From Citrobacter sp. 18056 (GTDB taxonomy: Bacteria; Pseudomonadota; Gammaproteobacteria; Enterobacterales; Enterobacteriaceae), in the NCBI GenBank assembly GCA_902706235.1, contig CACSJR010000015.1, positions 62,001 through 126,000 on the forward strand: a stretch of DNA of 64,000 nucleotides. The letters are read 5' to 3'. The notes under the pieces are model-generated. The model ran no database searches. It worked only from the letters and a program-made list of their open reading frames with translations, and was not told where the DNA came from. The translations under genes and the position numbers were made by a program. Below, one piece after another: positions 17,380-25,057 of this stretch (its first letter is position 1; each line of letters begins with the position of its first letter).

Positions 17380-18117
17380 TCATTTAGAAGTAACCACACT
17401 TGGATTATTTAAATTATATCTATCGAGAATTTCTTTTGCTCTTGTTTTTATTGTATCTGGCAATGATAACCATGCCTCATCATACTCAACGCGATAATTA
17501 TCCCCTTCATTCCCTACAGGATAAAATGCAGTCATCTTGGCTTTCATAAAACCGCCACCAACTTTCACCTTGGAATTATAAACTATGATTTTTAGAGGCT
17601 TAGCATCAAGTCCATCACTGAGCCCAAAATAAGCAAGATAAAATTCGGGATACCCATCATTATCAGCATCATCAACAAAACAATCGTTGTAGACAAAATC
17701 CGGCCAATAGATCGCATTCCCATCGTCCTGAAATTTTTGAATTCGATCATATCCACCATGATCAGAAAGTAGTATATATGCCCGGAGATTTTTTGTGGTA
17801 TAAGCGATATCATCCTCTTTTTCTTTTTTAATTTCTCCCCACTCACCATCCACTTTCAAACCGCAGTCCGTTATTATTTTCCCTTTGTATTCTTCTTTTT
17901 TTATTGGCTTTTCTACAAAAACGAAATAATAAAACCCCATTTCTGTTTCACTGGAAATGATCTTCTTTACAAAACCTTATCCTTTAAACTCATCATTGAT
18001 ATATGTATACTCTGAATCAACAACACTCAGGGTTTTATTCTTCACCTTTTCCACTGCCATTGCTGAAGTACCCATAAAAAAAAGTAAAACCGCAATAAAT
18101 CCATTGAAATATATCAT
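17380..18117 (-). pseudogene. Secreted Ca-loop-like protein interrupted by in-frame stop
   Basis: The frame starting at ATG 18117 encodes a good signal peptide (hydrophobic residues about 4-17, cut near TSAMA) and runs 46 codons to TAA at 17979-17977. It then continues in the same frame for 198 more codons to the stop at 17380. The part after the stop has normal coding character and includes DDADNDGYPEFY, a DxDxDGxxE calcium-loop-like motif. The two halves therefore look like one secreted protein of about 244 residues broken by a single nonsense codon. Reinitiation at the ATG at 17940 would give a 186-residue protein without a signal peptide. The family resembles uncharacterised surface or secreted proteins with a similar loop, but I cannot name it with certainty. 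Confidence 0.7.
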
Positions 18118-18154
18118 AAACGCTGTCAACCTGTAAGTAATAACAAATTAATAC

Positions 18155-18642
18155 GGCTTTGTTGAATAAATCATATTTCGGGTAAGTATCCCCGTAGCTG
18201 GTTGTGTTTTCAGGCAATACACACGCTTTGTGGCATACCTGCTTTCGTCATTTTGTTCAGCGCTCGCACCATGGCCATAGCCTCCGCAACCTGGTCATCG
18301 TAGTCGCGCAGCGTCAGTGAACCTCCGAACAACTGTTTTACCCGGTACATCGCCGTTTCCGCTATCGAGCGACGGTTGTAATCTGTTGCCCATTTCCACC
18401 GCGCATTACTCCCGCCAAGCCGCTGATTGGCAACTGCACGGTTACGGTCTGCGTACTCACAGGGCCAGTAACCCGCGCCTTTTCGGGGAGGGATAAGTGC
18501 GCTGATTTTCTTACGCCGCAGTTCATCGTGACAGAGTCGGGTGTCGTAAGCGCCGTCTGCCGCTGCTGCCCTGATTTTTCTGTGAGTCTGTCGGATAAGA
18601 CCCGGGAAGGCTTCTTAGTCCATGACGTTGTTCAGCGACAGG
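18155..18642 (-). mobile_element. IS903-type (IS5 family) remnant, 3' half
   Basis: It begins with the IS903 terminal repeat GGCTTTGTTGAATAAATC at 18155. On the minus strand it encodes the C-terminal part of an IS5-family transposase ending LNKMTKAGMPQSVCIA. The coding part carries a TAA near 18617 where the family has a sense codon. Similarity stops around 18642, so the 5' half and the other terminus are missing. It cannot move by itself. The lost 5' part may have been removed when the neighbouring IS630-type element or other DNA came in. Confidence 0.85.
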
Positions 18643-18712
18643 TCTACAACATGGTCCACTATTTAATATTATCGGCCCAGGCCCCAGTTGTGCAGGAGTC
18701 AAACCCACTATA

Positions 18713-18728
18713 ACCTAAATAGCTGCGC
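18713..18728. repeat. Left inverted repeat of IS630-type element
   Basis: The 16-bp sequence ACCTAAATAGCTGCGC is an exact inverted copy of 19849-19864 and lies 10 bp beyond the transposase stop. Confidence 0.85.
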
Positions 18729-18737
18729 CTAATACCG

Positions 18738-19758
18738 CTACATTTTTGCCAGACCATGCTTACCCCCGGGGAATGGGCTGACGGTTTCCATAAAATGGCG
18801 AACTTTTTTCAACAGTTGCCACATTGAGCTGCACTGATGATTGCGTGTTATTGTGTCGTGAAGTGCCTGCCATAGCCGTTCCACATGATTCACCCATGGC
18901 GAGTAAACCGGCTGATAAATGATCCTGAACTTCGGATTTTCCTTCAGCCAGCGCTGTGTTTCCCGGCTTTTATGGATAATGTAGTTGTCCACGATCAGCG
19001 TGATGGTTTTCGCCCGACGGTATGTCGCTTTAAGCCGCTTCAGCAGGCTGATGAACAGCGCCGAACTTTTGCTGTTGCCGCCCACATAGCTGACTTTACC
19101 TGTCCCGCTGTGCAGCGCTCCGGCCAGATAATATTTTTCATTCTGCCCCGGCGTCACTACGCGCTTTTGTTGTCCGCACAGCTGCCAGTCCGCACCGATT
19201 TTGGGATTGAGATGGATATCCACTTCATCTTCATAAAAGACCGGATGCTCTGCGCTGCATTCGTCCAGTGCTTTCTGGATTGCTGCCATCTTTTCATCCT
19301 TATGCGGGTCACGGATACGCAGAGTTGGCGCGGCCCTTCTCCACACAAGCCCCGCAGACGGCAACCAGCGGCGAACGGTTCCGGCATGTAACTGGCAGCC
19401 GGTTATCTCATTGATTTTTATTGCCAGAAGTTCTGTACTCCAGCGTGAGCGCTGGTAGCCAAAATCGCCGGGAGCATGTTTTACCAGCTCACGTAATAAC
19501 GTGCAGATATGCTCAAAAGGCCAGCGACGGGTTCGTCCGGCAGGTAATGATTTCAGTCCTGCAACACCCGACAACGTGAACCAGTTAATCCATCGGCCGA
19601 CGGAGGAACGGGCACAGCAGAGCGTTCTGGCTACGTCGCTGACGCGGTCACCCCGATGCAGCATCAGCATGGCGGTGAGCCGCCGGGCATAGTTTTTATC
19701 GGATTGCTTTCTGCATCAGGCGTCGTTCGTCACGAGGAATTGGTGCTATGATCGGCAT
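18738..19758 (-). pseudogene. IS630-family transposase, frameshifted near N-terminus
   Basis: A DDE transposase of the IS630/Tc1 superfamily. An intact 310-codon frame runs from 19670 to 18738 with HTH segments (SDVARTLCCARSSVGRWI) and the DDE core FYEDEVDIHLNPKIG, LIVDNYIIHKS and YSPWVNHVERLW. The natural start is the ATG at 19758 (MPIIAPIPRDERRLM), but that frame hits TAA near 19698 after about 20 codons. A small deletion in the segment after QKAI has put the start out of phase with the body. The shortened product could still start at the internal ATG at 19670, but it would lack part of the first DNA-binding helix. It is probably inactive. Confidence 0.8.
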
Positions 19759-19848
19759 CGCTCAGTCCGGTTGGTGATTTGTTTTGATTTGGCGATTGAT
19801 CAGATCGCACAATCCGGGCTGAGTTCCCTCAAAGTGATCTACTATTCC

Positions 19849-19864
19849 GCGCAGCTATTTAGGT
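19849..19864. repeat. Right inverted repeat of IS630-type element
   Basis: This is the exact complement of the repeat at 18713-18728. It marks the transposase-promoter side of the element. Confidence 0.85.
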
Positions 19865-19927
19865 GTACTTGCCGATAGTTCGTCCATTACACACAGCTGC
19901 ACTATGCTATCTTTCATGCCGAGATAT

Positions 19928-19954
19928 GAGATTGTTGAGATTGTTGAGATTGTT
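19928..19954. repeat. Three tandem copies of GAGATTGTT
   Basis: Three exact, head-to-tail 9-bp units stand between the IS630 right end and the lipoprotein gene. They keep reading frame length, but I see no supported gene across them. Confidence 0.6.
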
Positions 19955-19994
19955 ATTAAGAATATTGCTAGTGATATATCCAACTGTGCAATCA

Positions 19995-20423
19995 TCAGCG
20001 CCAGTGAGGATAATGAAAACAATGGTTTTCACTTTTCAAATGAGGCACCATTAGAGCTGGCTTTCCGTAATTATCACCATAGAATCTCAACATAATAGGC
20101 ATATCATTTATTGTTTTGCATTGATCACTAAAACTTAAGAAAATTTGCCCCTCACGAGTTGATATAGTCATTGACATCAACCTATAATTAACTAATTTAG
20201 GTACTGGAATCGTTAATGAAAATTTTGTTCCGGAATCAACATTCAGACCTATTGTTTTATTTTTGTTATAATAATGGAAAGAAACTTTGGTAATAGGGTC
20301 TTCATTCGATGTCAAATCAAGAGTTCCATACAATGTTTTCTGAGTGGCTTCAGCTAACGTTATATTCTCTTCTTTATTAGAACAAGCAGACAACAAAAAC
20401 ACTAAACAGATTAACTTCTTCAT
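19995..20423 (-). CDS. Small lipoprotein of unknown function
   Basis: A 142-residue protein with a lipoprotein signal, MKKLICLVFLLSAC, lipidated at C14. It is therefore exported and lipid-anchored. The mature part is a beta-rich domain with no family I recognise (TKVSFHYYNKNKTIGLNV and later LRFYGDNYGKPALM) and two more cysteines (C106-type DQCKT and NHCFHY near the end) that could form a disulfide. It shares TAATG with the stop of the gene upstream, so the two are co-translated. The base composition is AT-rich. The paired arrangement with a second exported protein would fit an envelope-protective or immunity role, but nothing here proves it. Confidence 0.75.
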   Translation of the reverse strand: MKKLICLVFLLSACSNKEENITLAEATQKTLYGTLDLTSNEDPITKVSFHYYNKNKTIGLNVDSGTKFSLTIPVPKLVNYRLMSMTISTREGQIFLSFSDQCKTINDMPIMLRFYGDNYGKPALMVPHLKSENHCFHYPHWR

Positions 20424-20917
20424 TATCTCTTCCCGAGCTCGAATTCTGTACTTTCATCACTCATAATCAATCCCTTTTTGAAACCGCCAATTGGTATTCC
20501 CTTACACAGAAAATTCACAACCTCCTCGGGTTGATCTGGGGGAACAGAACTATTTACTGTCATCTTATAAACTACGGAATCATTTTTCAGAAGCTCATAC
20601 CATACAAGTGTCAACCCGCCCCTGCAATTAAAAGAATAATGATTGGTAATTATATTAAAATCACCAGCACCTTTCATATAATAGTATTTCTTTGTTTTAA
20701 CCCGTGTGGAATAGTGAACCATGATTCCATTTCTTTCCACATTTAGCAGATCAAGCTGCTTTACCATTTGTTGACCCATGCCGCCCAAATAATACCATTT
20801 ATCATTATTACTATTCTCAGAAAACGCGTAGGAACTATTGGATAGTGTTAAATATAGGAGTGAAGCAGCCCATATTACCATGTTACATATGGGTTTGTTT
20901 TCAAATTTTATTATCAA
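20423..20917 (-). CDS. Exported protein of unknown function
   Basis: A 164-residue protein with a hydrophobic N-terminal segment (about 12-30, ending SSYAFSEN) that reads as a signal peptide. The start is TTG, chosen because GAGGGA lies about 6 bp upstream; an ATG at codon 13 is an alternative. The mature part holds two cysteines (NCRGGLTLVWYELL and LCKGIPIGG), likely a periplasmic disulfide. It carries many Tyr and Lys residues. The next gene, a lipoprotein, begins inside its stop codon. I do not recognise the family. The pair sits between an IS630-type element and an IS66 remnant. Confidence 0.72.
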   Translation of the reverse strand: MIIKFENKPICNMVIWAASLLYLTLSNSSYAFSENSNNDKWYYLGGMGQQMVKQLDLLNVERNGIMVHYSTRVKTKKYYYMKGAGDFNIITNHYSFNCRGGLTLVWYELLKNDSVVYKMTVNSSVPPDQPEEVVNFLCKGIPIGGFKKGLIMSDESTEFELGKR

Positions 20918-20969
20918 ACTATTTCCCTCTTAACTTTACAATCGTTGCAGCATCGTTTCCGGCATTTCT

Positions 20970-21037
20970 GGGTCCCTACCCCATGCTTCTGGTTCGATGC
21001 CATTCAGTTTGCAGCTACTGATTAGGCTGTACATCTC
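20970..21037 (-). pseudogene. IS66-family TnpC C-terminal remnant
   Basis: On the minus strand this stretch encodes MYSLISSCKLNGIEPEAW. It closely follows the conserved C-terminal pattern of IS66 transposases (YSLIxTxKxNGxxPxxYL). No other part of the element is visible and the frame is not open on either side, so it is a short relic. The rest of the 258-bp gap (20918-21175) shows no gene I can support. Confidence 0.6.
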
Positions 21038-21175
21038 ATGAAATCAGATGTCCAGCTCGCCCTGCTGCGAGGTAAATCTCCAATGCTGAAATCACTAGCC
21101 AGTAACACATTCAATTAGAGCTCTTGCGCAACAGCACCAGACCATCTTGCTACATAAGATGACATCTTTCAGTTT

Positions 21176-21613
21176 TCAATTCAGGCAGCCAGTAAGGAAT
21201 GCAATCACTGTGATCAACAGAAGTATCCCGAAGATTATTCCGATACTGAATAAAACAGCATGAAAAATCAACGTACTAACACCGAAGAACAGCGCCCCGC
21301 TGACACCCCAGCGATTCTCCTTGCGCATCCCACCAACGAAACCGCAGATAATGGCCACGATGGCAATGCCCATCCCGGCAATGTCTATCACTTTATCCGG
21401 ATTGATTACCGGAGGAGAAGAAGGCGTAACAGTTTGCTGCCCCTTCAACCCAGAAATAACCCCCTTCTTTACCGCCACCACCTTTTCTGCCACCCAAGTT
21501 TCAAGCGTTTTTTCGGCTGACACTGGCCCAAGTGAGAAATGGATAATACCTACTAATATTGCAATAGCGCCAAACAGCAGCCCAACCGTACTAAATGGAT
21601 TTGTTTTAAACAT
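21176..21613 (-). CDS. Inner-membrane protein of unknown function
   Basis: A 145-residue protein with a first membrane helix at about 8-27. A polar central part contains a proline-rich linker (TVTPSSPPVINPD, 61-73). Two or three further hydrophobic segments occupy 77-95, 105-120 and 122-143 (LFSIGIIFGILLLITVIAFLTGC). No catalytic motif is visible. It follows a TPR-like gene by 38 bp and is probably in the same transcript. Similar small membrane proteins are common near T6SS and Rhs islands, but I cannot assign a family. Confidence 0.7.
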   Translation of the reverse strand: MFKTNPFSTVGLLFGAIAILVGIIHFSLGPVSAEKTLETWVAEKVVAVKKGVISGLKGQQTVTPSSPPVINPDKVIDIAGMGIAIVAIICGFVGGMRKENRWGVSGALFFGVSTLIFHAVLFSIGIIFGILLLITVIAFLTGCLN

Positions 21614-21651
21614 TGATTTCTCTGAATACGCAAAACAAGATTTAATTTTAG

Positions 21652-22392
21652 TTATCCTTCAGGATATTTTTCAGGATCGGCACCCTGTTTTATATTATTG
21701 ATGAAGATGTTCACGACTTCCTGCCCATCGTTATCCAATTCTTGCCCCAATTCCGCATACCATAAAATCAGTGCTTCCCGCGTTAAAACTCGTGAAACGA
21801 TAGCGTAGCTTTTCTCAAGCATGACACTAAGAAAAGGAAACCCTCTCATATATAAAAAATTCGAATCCGTTATGTGAAATGACTGATACCCTTGTTTCAG
21901 CCAGTTGAGATGATTAAACGCTTCCTCCCAGTAACCCCTGTGGGTCAATGCAGTAATAAAATTTGTTCTTGCCTCGCCTGGCGACACCTTCGGTGCTTCG
22001 GCGTTGAGCTCTCCAAATTTGATAAACCAGGCCTCTCCTCGTTGAACTTCACTGCACATCACTGATGTAGTCGCCAACTGGAGCGCCGTATGTGCGCCAC
22101 CTTCAAGTTCAAAGAGGAAAAGGTAATGTTCAAACGCCTTTTCATAATCATCCAGACGTGAATATGAAATAGCACAGATACGATGGGCATCCGCCTTGAT
22201 GTCTGGAGTCTGGCAATGAACAGATTTAGATGCCTGCTCGATGGCCTCGGGATAATAATTCGCCAACATAGCCTGCAAGGCTTTTTCTAATTCAGGGGCA
22301 ATATCTCCGCCCTTTCTTTTCTGTTGTTCAGGAACCTCAGGCTCTGGTTTTTTCTTGTTACTACGTTGAAATAGTTTGCGCAGTATTCTCAC
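21652..22392 (-). CDS. Cytoplasmic TPR-like protein
   Basis: A 246-residue protein starting with GTG at 22392, preceded by AAGGAG at 6 bp. A basic, Lys/Pro-rich N-terminus (about 1-30) is followed by helical repeats of tetratricopeptide type (ADAHRICAISYSRLDDYEKAFEHYL near 67-91, and HRGYWEEAFNHL around 150). No signal peptide is present. TPR proteins act as scaffolds. The partner is unknown; the neighbouring membrane protein 38 bp downstream is a candidate. No enzyme motif is visible. Confidence 0.72.
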   Translation of the reverse strand: MRILRKLFQRSNKKKPEPEVPEQQKRKGGDIAPELEKALQAMLANYYPEAIEQASKSVHCQTPDIKADAHRICAISYSRLDDYEKAFEHYLFLFELEGGAHTALQLATTSVMCSEVQRGEAWFIKFGELNAEAPKVSPGEARTNFITALTHRGYWEEAFNHLNWLKQGYQSFHITDSNFLYMRGFPFLSVMLEKSYAIVSRVLTREALILWYAELGQELDNDGQEVVNIFINNIKQGADPEKYPEG

Positions 22393-22518
22393 ATTTAACT
22401 CCTTTTTATGCCAGTCAAAACAGGCAGGTCATCAACTTAAGACATACCCATTTTTACTTATATTTCCACTCCTTATCTCGACACACATAAGCCATTATAA
22501 AATATGCAGTCAGTTTAT

Positions 22519-23250
22519 TTATCTTTTACAAGGAGGAGGTGCGTAGCCATTTTTACTGGCGGGAAAGGCCTGAGAAGCGCAGGGAGGTAATGTTGTTATC
22601 GTTTTCCCTGCTAATTCGAATGCCGCGAATCCGATTACGCCAGCATTGTTTGTATCACCATATGCGGAATTGGCTGCATAGGAATCTGCTACGCGCGAAA
22701 ACTGAAATGCGGCTTCATGATTCCGGTCTTTACGGAATCCTTTTATGGTGAGCGACTGGCCGGCATTCACAATATAACCATTATTATCGAATGACCCCGG
22801 TTTACCATTGAGTACATCAAGGCCGTCAACCGTTGCAACAATCTCATAATTAGTGTCGTAACTGTAGTTCCGGATATAAAGTTGATAAGTCAGGCCTACC
22901 GGAGCAGGGATAACGTATTGCCAGGTTCTCGTGGAACTGTCATACATTTGAGCGATTGGCAGCGAGTTAAAGTTTACATCCCGAATCGCATACTCTACAT
23001 CGCCCGCCCGGATACTATAAACCCGGTCATAGTTAGCCGGAAACTCTGCCGAATAGCGTATAGACACCACATTTGCAGGATCGCGATAAAGCCTTTGTGC
23101 ATCAACACCAGTGACTGTTGAATGAACATCCTTTCCCCATGCAGTTCCAACAGATGAATCAGGGGATACCGTATTATATGCACGCTGAGAACATCCACCG
23201 ATAAACATAATGGTACTGATGAGTAAAATACAAATCTTACTGTGATTCAT
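22519..23250 (-). CDS. Lipoprotein of unknown function
   Basis: A 243-residue lipoprotein. The start at ATG 23250 (MNHSKICILL) gives a standard lipobox FIGGC with the lipidated Cys at position 20; the frame also runs ten codons further upstream. The mature part is beta-rich with many aromatic residues (YDRVYSIRAGDVEYAI, YQLYIRNYSYDTNYEIVATVDGLDVLNGKPG) and ends in a Pro/Cys-rich tail (PPPCKR). The central segment resembles carbohydrate- or protein-binding beta sandwiches, but I cannot name a family. It follows the DUF4026 gene by 69 bp. Confidence 0.75.
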   Translation of the reverse strand: MNHSKICILLISTIMFIGGCSQRAYNTVSPDSSVGTAWGKDVHSTVTGVDAQRLYRDPANVVSIRYSAEFPANYDRVYSIRAGDVEYAIRDVNFNSLPIAQMYDSSTRTWQYVIPAPVGLTYQLYIRNYSYDTNYEIVATVDGLDVLNGKPGSFDNNGYIVNAGQSLTIKGFRKDRNHEAAFQFSRVADSYAANSAYGDTNNAGVIGFAAFELAGKTITTLPPCASQAFPASKNGYAPPPCKR

Positions 23251-23319
23251 AATTTCTCTTATATAAGGAATCTGTAACACTCTTTACTATTTAAAGTTAA
23301 CAACCAATATTACTGGCAA

Positions 23320-24642
23320 TCATGAAAAAGAGATGAGTTGATAGACGTTATTGGCGGTTATGTTTCCATTCTGGGTGCCAATTGACCAATCTTTTATTTG
23401 ATCAATTGATAGAGTGTAGCGGTTATTCTCTGACATATGTTGAACATAGATTGGTTTATTAATTAAAATAGCGTCGAATGAGTTTGCATTTATCGCTTCA
23501 GGTATAAACCACATATTCTCATTCTGATCGTCCGCATAAGGTATCGCTGCTTTAACCAGAAAGCTCCAGGGCTGATGCTGAGTTCTTTGCTCAAAAAAAT
23601 GCTGAAAATAAGGCCATCGTAGCCGGGCGGTTTCGGCTTCCCGAATTGAGCTGCGAGCACTCTTGTAATAGGTTGGCTGCTCTGCAAGCAAGGAAAGTGC
23701 AGGTGACTTTTCCAGCTTGCCTCGTTTACCCATAAGGTGGAATATGCACACCGAAGGCCCTGAGTGCCATTCATCCCGGTCTTCTGAGTGGCATTTTAAT
23801 GCCCGCAACTGTGTATCACTTAGCATTGTCATTGATGAGACGTGCTCCAGATATTTGGTACTGTCCGCCAACTCCAGCGCCTGTTCCCATGGAAATCCTG
23901 ACACCCAGACATCGCCATGTGCCGTGCGGGCAACAGGTAAAGGCTCATGGAACAGCGCCTTTCCGTCCTCCAGATACATATCAACACAGGTGCTAATTAC
24001 ACCCTCAGCCCAGGATAATCCTTCATCACTATGCGAGACCGTGATTTCAAATTCCGGCAATCCCAGACGTCGCAACCCATGCGTGTGAACCCAATACTCA
24101 TTTTCCTCATCCACCGCCTGCAGGCAATAAAATGTGCTGAGAGGCGGTGCCGCAAAGGTCTGAATCTGAAAACGCAACCAGTCACGAGTGAACAGCTTAG
24201 CTCCTGCAGTATCGTCCTGCCCCAACAGCAAATCTGGTACAACGATGGCATTCAAACACATCTGTAAATGCCAGGATAAAAAGGGATCGTCAAGCCATGT
24301 CGAACTTACGCTTACATGCTGTTGTGACTCACTGGCTTTTTGCTGAACATCTGTATCGATCTGACATAAGCGAGGAAGATACTCAAAATCCCCCAGAGAA
24401 CAAGAAGGCTTGACGGTAATATGATACTGAAAAGCTTGCCCCTGTTCGGCCAGTGTCACTAAGATTTCGCTATCAGAAAGGGTTTGATAGCTGATACTCC
24501 CCTCAAGTAAAGTTTGCTGCTCAAGGCGCTGAATGATGTCCTCAACGGTCAACGCCTTTTCGGGTATCAGGGTAAAAGTAGACTCGGTTCTGGCCGTCAG
24601 TCCATTTTGCATTTCAATATAGGTAAGATAGTTGCTGTTCAT
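23320..24642 (-). CDS. DUF4026 family protein
   Basis: A 440-residue cytoplasmic protein that fits the DUF4026 family. The C-terminal 90 residues (FLVKAAIPYADDQNENMWFIPEAI, then the IKDWSIG ending region) have the DUF2314-like pattern known from this group. The family has no established function. There is no signal peptide or membrane segment. It starts 31 bp behind the stop of the small membrane protein that ends the ynb operon, so it may be read through from that operon or from its own weak promoter. Confidence 0.75.
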   Translation of the reverse strand: MNSNYLTYIEMQNGLTARTESTFTLIPEKALTVEDIIQRLEQQTLLEGSISYQTLSDSEILVTLAEQGQAFQYHITVKPSCSLGDFEYLPRLCQIDTDVQQKASESQQHVSVSSTWLDDPFLSWHLQMCLNAIVVPDLLLGQDDTAGAKLFTRDWLRFQIQTFAAPPLSTFYCLQAVDEENEYWVHTHGLRRLGLPEFEITVSHSDEGLSWAEGVISTCVDMYLEDGKALFHEPLPVARTAHGDVWVSGFPWEQALELADSTKYLEHVSSMTMLSDTQLRALKCHSEDRDEWHSGPSVCIFHLMGKRGKLEKSPALSLLAEQPTYYKSARSSIREAETARLRWPYFQHFFEQRTQHQPWSFLVKAAIPYADDQNENMWFIPEAINANSFDAILINKPIYVQHMSENNRYTLSIDQIKDWSIGTQNGNITANNVYQLISFS

Positions 24643-24673
24643 TAATGACTCTTTAGAGTGAAAGAATTACGAT

Positions 24674-25057
24674 TTATTGTAACCATATGGTGGACAGGGA
24701 CATTACCCAAGCGATGAGCAGAAGCAATCCTGTCCGTCGCACAAGCCTGCCCGTACTCTGGATGCGTGACTCCCATTCTCTTTTCTCGCTATCCTCTTTG
24801 TTCCACAGCAGAGCGACGCCACGATCAACGTCAGAAATGTCCACGCCTTCCGAAAGCAGAGCAAACAGTTTCTCGTCAAGAAACATCCGCCAGCAGTAGT
24901 ACCCGAGCAGCATCAACGCTACACCGACTGAAAAACGCACCCACGAAACCGGACATAGCGCGGTGATGAATAACGGCGGTAAAGCCATCAAAAGGAAATA
25001 GCGCCAGCTGGCTAACTGGCTGGATATCACCCGATGTAGGTCCCGTAAATTATCCAC
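24674..25057 (-). CDS. Small inner-membrane protein, last ynb-operon gene
   Basis: A 127-residue protein whose GTG start lies inside the ynbD stop region (8-bp overlap) with a strong AGGAGG six bases upstream. Two adjacent membrane helices (about 19-52) and one C-terminal helix (about 108-125) flank a polar cytoplasmic segment rich in Glu, Arg and Lys (DKEDSEKREWESRI-type). No enzyme motif is seen. The tight overlap implies a role linked to the ynb lipid enzymes, perhaps as a scaffold in the membrane. I do not recall it as part of the E. coli ynb operon. Confidence 0.78.
   Translation of the reverse strand: MDNLRDLHRVISSQLASWRYFLLMALPPLFITALCPVSWVRFSVGVALMLLGYYCWRMFLDEKLFALLSEGVDISDVDRGVALLWNKEDSEKREWESRIQSTGRLVRRTGLLLLIAWVMSLSTIWLQ

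Larger units (their letters stand above)
18713..19864 (-). mobile_element. IS630-family insertion sequence (ISEc33-like)
   Basis: An element of about 1.15 kb bounded by perfect 16-bp inverted repeats, ACCTAAATAGCTGCGC at 18713-18728 and its complement at 19849-19864. It contains one transposase gene on the minus strand. A TA precedes the left repeat, as expected for IS630-type TA targeting; the right flank reads GTA, so the exact outer edge is uncertain by a base or two. The similarity to ISEc33 is from memory of its transposase. It separates the IS903 remnant on its left from a run of secreted-protein genes on its right. Confidence 0.85.

Noticed and set aside
18643..18712. Seventy-base stretch between the IS903 remnant and the IS630 element that might be a gene fragment
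   Set aside because: A short minus-strand frame is present but too brief and unmatched to assign.
19904..20095. Possible small plus-strand gene starting MLSFMPRYEIVEIVEIV
   Set aside because: It spans the tandem repeat and overlaps the end of the lipoprotein gene on the other strand; no ribosome site or family supports it.
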